A stretch of 43,622 bases of DNA from the NCBI GenBank assembly GCA_015233495.1, contig JADFXQ010000008.1, positions 5,278 to 48,899 on the forward strand, read 5' to 3'. Below are positions 40,531-43,622 of this stretch, one piece after another. Source of the DNA: Candidatus Omnitrophota bacterium. GTDB taxonomy: Bacteria; Omnitrophota; Gorgyraeia; Zapsychrales; Zapsychraceae. The notes under the pieces are model-generated. The model saw nothing but the letters and a program-made list of their open reading frames with translations, was not told the origin of the DNA and did no database searches. A program made the translations under genes and the position numbers. Numbering within the stretch: position 1 is the stretch's first letter; the number at the start of each line of letters is the position of its first letter.

Positions 40531-42306
40531 CTAAACTATCGGAAGAGTAAAACTAAATATCGTGCCGCGGCCGGGTTGCGATTCTACCCAAACCTGGCCT
40601 TCATGCGCGAGGATAATGTGTTTGACAATCGAGAGGCCTAAGCCGGTGCCGCCTAACTCGCGCGAATGCGCTTTATCGACGCGGTAGAATCGCTCAAAAA
40701 TCCGGGGCAAATCTTCTGGAGCAATGCCGATTCCGGTATCCGCGATATCCACTTGAGCATATTTTTCATATATCCGGGCGCTGATTTTTAAGGCGCCGCC
40801 TTCCGGAGTGAATTTAACCGCGTTGTCTAACAGATTCAAAAATACCTGGGCCAAACGGCCTTCATCCGCTTTCACCTTTGGCAAATCCACGGGAATATTT
40901 AGGTCAACGGCAAGTTGTTTCTGCGCAATGCTCTTTTTCAAAACCCCAATCGTCCGTTGAATAATCGGTTTAAGGTCGATGGGCATTAAAACCATATTCA
41001 TTTTGCCGGATTCGATTTTTGACAAATCCAGCAAATCGGCGATCAGCCGGGCCAGCCGTTCGCTGTCCTGATAAATGATCTGGATAAAATCGCGGGCATT
41101 ATTTTTGTCTTCGATCGCGCCGTCCAAAAGGGTTTCTGCGTATCCTTTAATGCTGGAAATCGGCGTGCGCAATTCGTGCGACACATTCGCCACAAAATCC
41201 TGACGGATTTTCTCTAAACGCCGCAGCTCAGTGATGTCATGAAAAACCAATACCGCGCCTTCCAAAACCCCGTTGCGCAAGACCGCGGCAGCATTAACCC
41301 GCAATGTCTTGCCTTCGCCATGCGGGATAAAAATCTCGGCGCTGACCAAGGCTTCGCGGGATTTTAAGATCCGGTCAGCGATATTCTGGACTCCGGCGTC
41401 GCGCACCACTTCAAATAAACCCCGGGCTTCCGGATTGCCGTCGATTAAGAACAATTTGCGGATTGACGGATTCATTAAAATCACGGTATAGCGCGCGTCA
41501 GTCACAATCACGCCTTCGAGCATACTGGACAAAACCGCGTCCAACCGGGCGCTTTCTTGGCGGATCGCGGTAATCTTATCCTTAATATCGTCCGACATCC
41601 GGGTCAAGGCTTTGGCCAAGTCGCCGATTTCATCGTCAGAACGGATCGAAGGCTTAACGGAAAAATCACCCAAGGACATTGCCTGAGCGATTTTAATCAT
41701 TTGGGTCAGGGGACGCGACACAAATCGCGCGATTAAAAACGTGAATCCCAGGCTTAAGAGAAACACCAAACCCAAAGCCACTATGACAATTTGCCGCAAT
41801 TTTGTTTCCAGCATTTCAATCTCTGAAAGCGGGATAGCAAATCTTAATATGCCTACGGCTTGGGCTTGCCCAAAAGGTATCGCGACATAAAGCAAATATC
41901 GTTTTAAAGTATAGCTGAACCGCTTGCTCGTTCCATATCCCGTTTGTACTGCCTCGCGCACCTCGGGCCGGCTGCCGTGATTTTCCAGTTGAAGCAATTC
42001 GGCGTCCGTTAAATCCGTGTCGCCGATCACTTGGCCGTCCATACGCATGATCGTGGCGCGCAAGCCCAGGTCTTCCCCAATGTGATGGGCGAGCCGGTTC
42101 GCTTCCGCCAAATCCGCTTTATCCAGCCAGTTGGTTTCGAGAAAACTTTTGGTCAATAAAAGCTGATGTTTGAGATTATTACTAAGATTTTTTTCCAGGT
42201 AGGTTTTTAGATGCGCGGTTAAATAAAAATAACCGGCCAGCAAACCGGCAATAACCGCCGAGCAAAAAATCCAGGTCAATTTCCAATGCAGTTTAAGTTT
42301 CATCAT
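40531..42306 (-). CDS. phoR: Phosphate-regulon sensor kinase PhoR
   Basis: Sensor kinase that phosphorylates PhoB. Starting at ATG 42306 (591 residues) gives TM1 near residues 6-26, a periplasmic region of about 145 residues (larger than the tiny one of E. coli PhoR), TM2 (QIVIVALGLVFLLSLGFTFLIARF), HAMP, a PAS domain (IRQESARLDAVLSSMLEGVIVTDARYTVILMNP), HisKA with His near residue 377 (FVANVSHELRTP) and HATPase (LLDNAVKFT, DTGIGIAPED, GGTGLGLSIV). The gene overlaps phoB by 14 nt. Its stop is 37 nt before the Pho-box array. Confidence 0.95.
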   Translation of the reverse strand: MMKLKLHWKLTWIFCSAVIAGLLAGYFYLTAHLKTYLEKNLSNNLKHQLLLTKSFLETNWLDKADLAEANRLAHHIGEDLGLRATIMRMDGQVIGDTDLTDAELLQLENHGSRPEVREAVQTGYGTSKRFSYTLKRYLLYVAIPFGQAQAVGILRFAIPLSEIEMLETKLRQIVIVALGLVFLLSLGFTFLIARFVSRPLTQMIKIAQAMSLGDFSVKPSIRSDDEIGDLAKALTRMSDDIKDKITAIRQESARLDAVLSSMLEGVIVTDARYTVILMNPSIRKLFLIDGNPEARGLFEVVRDAGVQNIADRILKSREALVSAEIFIPHGEGKTLRVNAAAVLRNGVLEGAVLVFHDITELRRLEKIRQDFVANVSHELRTPISSIKGYAETLLDGAIEDKNNARDFIQIIYQDSERLARLIADLLDLSKIESGKMNMVLMPIDLKPIIQRTIGVLKKSIAQKQLAVDLNIPVDLPKVKADEGRLAQVFLNLLDNAVKFTPEGGALKISARIYEKYAQVDIADTGIGIAPEDLPRIFERFYRVDKAHSRELGGTGLGLSIVKHIILAHEGQVWVESQPGRGTIFSFTLPIV

Positions 42307-42985
42307 CTTCTGCTTTGAACCGGTAACCAATCCCGATCACAGTTTCAATCGCTTTCCCGGGCCGGCCTAATTTTTCCCGCAGGCGTTTGATGTGGGTGTC
42401 CACTGTGCGCGTTGACACGTCGGCATGAATATCCCAAACATCCGCCAAAAGCCTTTCCCGGGTCTGCACCCGGCCGGGACGTTCCATCATGACTACCAGC
42501 AGTTTGAACTCCATTGCGGTTAAATCGATTGCTTTTTCCCCGGCTCTGACTTGATGTTTTTCAATGTCGATGGTCACATCGCCGACCGCTAAATTTTCTT
42601 TCTGAGCAGGGGCGGTTTTGCCGCGCCGTAAAACCGCTTTCACCCGCAATGCCAATTCCCGCGGACTAAACGGTTTTACCATATAATCATCCGCGCCCAA
42701 TTCTAACCCGACGATGCGATCTACTTCTTCCCCGCGGGCAGTCAGCATAATGACGGGAATATGTTTTAAGCGTTCGTCTTGCCGCAAAGACCGGCAAACT
42801 TCAAACCCGTCCATTTGGGGCAGCATCACGTCTAAAATAATCAAATTGACCAAAGCGCGGTTTAAAAGCTCAAATCCCTCTTCTCCGGTGATCGCGCCAA
42901 GACACTCATACCCCGCCTTCTCCAGATTATAACGGATCAGCTTCGCGATGTTTTTGTCGTCTTCAATAATAAGGATTTTTTGCAT
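42293..42985 (-). CDS. phoB: Phosphate-regulon response regulator PhoB
   Basis: OmpR/PhoB-type regulator of 230 residues. Receiver: acidic pair in IIEDDKNIAKL, phosphoacceptor Asp in LIILDVMLPQMDG (about residue 54), switch Thr in VIMLTARGEE and Lys in YMVKPFSPREL. The C-terminal winged helix runs from about 135 (LTAMEFKLLVVMMERPGRVQTRERLL) to the end, with recognition helix STRTVDTHIKRLREKLG. It overlaps phoR and controls the Pho box at 40456-40494. Confidence 0.96.
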   Translation of the reverse strand: MQKILIIEDDKNIAKLIRYNLEKAGYECLGAITGEEGFELLNRALVNLIILDVMLPQMDGFEVCRSLRQDERLKHIPVIMLTARGEEVDRIVGLELGADDYMVKPFSPRELALRVKAVLRRGKTAPAQKENLAVGDVTIDIEKHQVRAGEKAIDLTAMEFKLLVVMMERPGRVQTRERLLADVWDIHADVSTRTVDTHIKRLREKLGRPGKAIETVIGIGYRFKAEDDET

Positions 42986-42998
42986 AATCTCAAACGAT

Positions 42999-43565
42999 TT
43001 AAAACTTCACCTCGGGCACAGTTTTGGCTTTTTCCTCCGCCTTGAAATATCCCGTGGCGGGTTTCAAACCATATATGCCGGCGATGATATTTCCCGGAAA
43101 CATCCGCACCGTGATGTTGTAATCCTGCACCGCTTCATTATACCGCATTCTTTCGACCGCAATGCGGTTTTCAGTGCCCGCCAATTCATCTTGCAGTTTT
43201 AAAAACGATTGATCCGCTTTCAGATTCGGATAATTTTCCGCGACCAAAAGCAGGCGGGAAATCGCCGAATCCATGGCTCCGGCCGCCTTGACTTTTTCAT
43301 CGACGGAACCGGCCTTGGCCCACTGCGAACGGGCATTGGTCACTTCTTCTAAAACCGTTTTTTCATGCGCGGCATACCCTTTGACTGTGCTAACCAGATT
43401 CGGGATCAAATCACTGCGCCGTTGGATTTGATTATCCACCTGCGCCCATTTGGCGGTGATGGTTTCATGTTTGGCGACAATGCCGTTATAAGCTGAAACA
43501 ATACTGCCGAAAAACAACAACCCAATAACTGCGATCACCCCGATAACAATTAAAAACGTTTTCAT
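42999..43565 (-). CDS. lemA: LemA-family membrane protein
   Basis: LemA proteins have one N-terminal transmembrane helix and a long helical bundle outside the cytoplasm. The 188-residue protein shows TM at 4-27, NGIVAKHETITAKWAQVDNQIQRRSDLIPNLVSTVKGYAAHEKTVLEEVTNAR (the family core) and AENYPNLKADQSFLKLQDELAGTENRIAVERMRYNEAVQDYN. Its function is not well established; it often pairs with a TPM-domain (YgcG) gene, and the fragment upstream (43590-43622) fits such a partner. It lies 13 nt before the phoB start. Confidence 0.95.
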   Translation of the reverse strand: MKTFLIVIGVIAVIGLLFFGSIVSAYNGIVAKHETITAKWAQVDNQIQRRSDLIPNLVSTVKGYAAHEKTVLEEVTNARSQWAKAGSVDEKVKAAGAMDSAISRLLLVAENYPNLKADQSFLKLQDELAGTENRIAVERMRYNEAVQDYNITVRMFPGNIIAGIYGLKPATGYFKAEEKAKTVPEVKF

Positions 43566-43589
43566 CTTATCCTCTCTTTTAAAAGTTTT

Positions 43590-43622
43590 TTAAAACCCGC
43601 CCCCGGCGCCGCCGCCCCCGCA
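43590..43622 (-). CDS. Glycine-rich C-terminus of an upstream gene (partial; TPM-like by context)
   Basis: Only 10 codons and the stop (43590-43592) are visible: C-G-G-G-G-A-G-G-G-F. A Gly-rich tail ending in Gly/aromatic is typical of TPM/YgcG-type proteins that precede or follow lemA. The remaining gene lies outside the window, so the family is inferred from context. Confidence 0.6.
   Translation of the reverse strand, partial: CGGGGAGGGF

Noticed and set aside
1-43622. tRNA, rRNA, CRISPR array, transposase or prophage
   Set aside because: No clover-leaf or T-loop match, no evenly spaced repeats with unique spacers and no transposase-like frame was recognised by eye; a formal tRNAscan or Infernal run could still reveal something short.

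Overview
The window looks like part of a genome of Candidatus Omnitrophota (former OP3) or a close relative. The main reason is two very large exported proteins (15645-19607 and 30788-34642) that share an N-terminal module I associate with that phylum. Double-membrane genes (TolC, porins, an alginate-export-like barrel, LemA) and the dense co-directional gene packing agree with this. The assignment is inference, because there is no rRNA or ribosomal marker here. Almost every gene is on the minus strand. The exceptions are a c-di-GMP-riboswitch-controlled secreted protein (3677-4183) and the second giant protein.

Layout from left to right. 1-1225: a NifS/IscS-type cysteine desulfurase (cut by the window edge) overlapping nadA. 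1367-3359: an outer-membrane barrel broken by a frameshift in a T8 run, with a small exported partner that shares a short N-terminal motif. 3462-4231: a c-di-GMP-I riboswitch, its terminator, and a Pro-rich secreted protein with a 39-bp tandem repeat. 4312-5409: an anchored unknown and a DUF3568-type lipoprotein. 5460-13393: a tightly packed run of seven genes (KimA/APC-type transporter, unknown, periplasmic binding protein, histidine kinase, TMTC-like TPR membrane protein, RsmI-like methylase, MazG-like pyrophosphohydrolase). 13526-15430: P-II protein and ammonium transporter, preceded by a structured leader with a strong terminator and a possible competing antiterminator. 15463-15597: remains of a RelE/ParE toxin.

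15645-19607 is the first giant protein. 19712-25791 is an envelope-stress operon: ECF sigma factor, zinc-finger anti-sigma, Spy/CpxP-like periplasmic protein, TolC, MacA-like adaptor and MacB, preceded by a near-ideal ECF promoter (GGAACTT, 16 bp, GTCTAA) that implies autoregulation. 25799-28104 holds an RlmI-like methyltransferase and a BaiN/HI0933-type flavoprotein. 28111-30553 is a decayed RHS/YD-repeat surface gene in three frames, bracketed by two copies of the first ~50 bp of the flavoprotein gene; this suggests an insertion or rearrangement at the flavoprotein start. 30788-34642 is the second giant protein, whose payload is an internal duplication.

34674-43622 is a complete phosphate-starvation locus: phoB, phoR, then a Pho-box array of four hexamers at exact 11-bp spacing, then a small conserved-looking gene, a porin, pstS, pstC, pstA, pstB and phoU. 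A strong hairpin lies between pstS and pstC. lemA and the Gly-rich tail of another protein precede phoB.

The less described material is the giant-protein family (constant exported N-terminus, unrelated C-terminal payloads), the amt leader, and the flavoprotein-flanked RHS ruin. No tRNA, rRNA, CRISPR array, transposase or phage gene was recognised. All coordinates and motif spacings were read by eye, without database searches.
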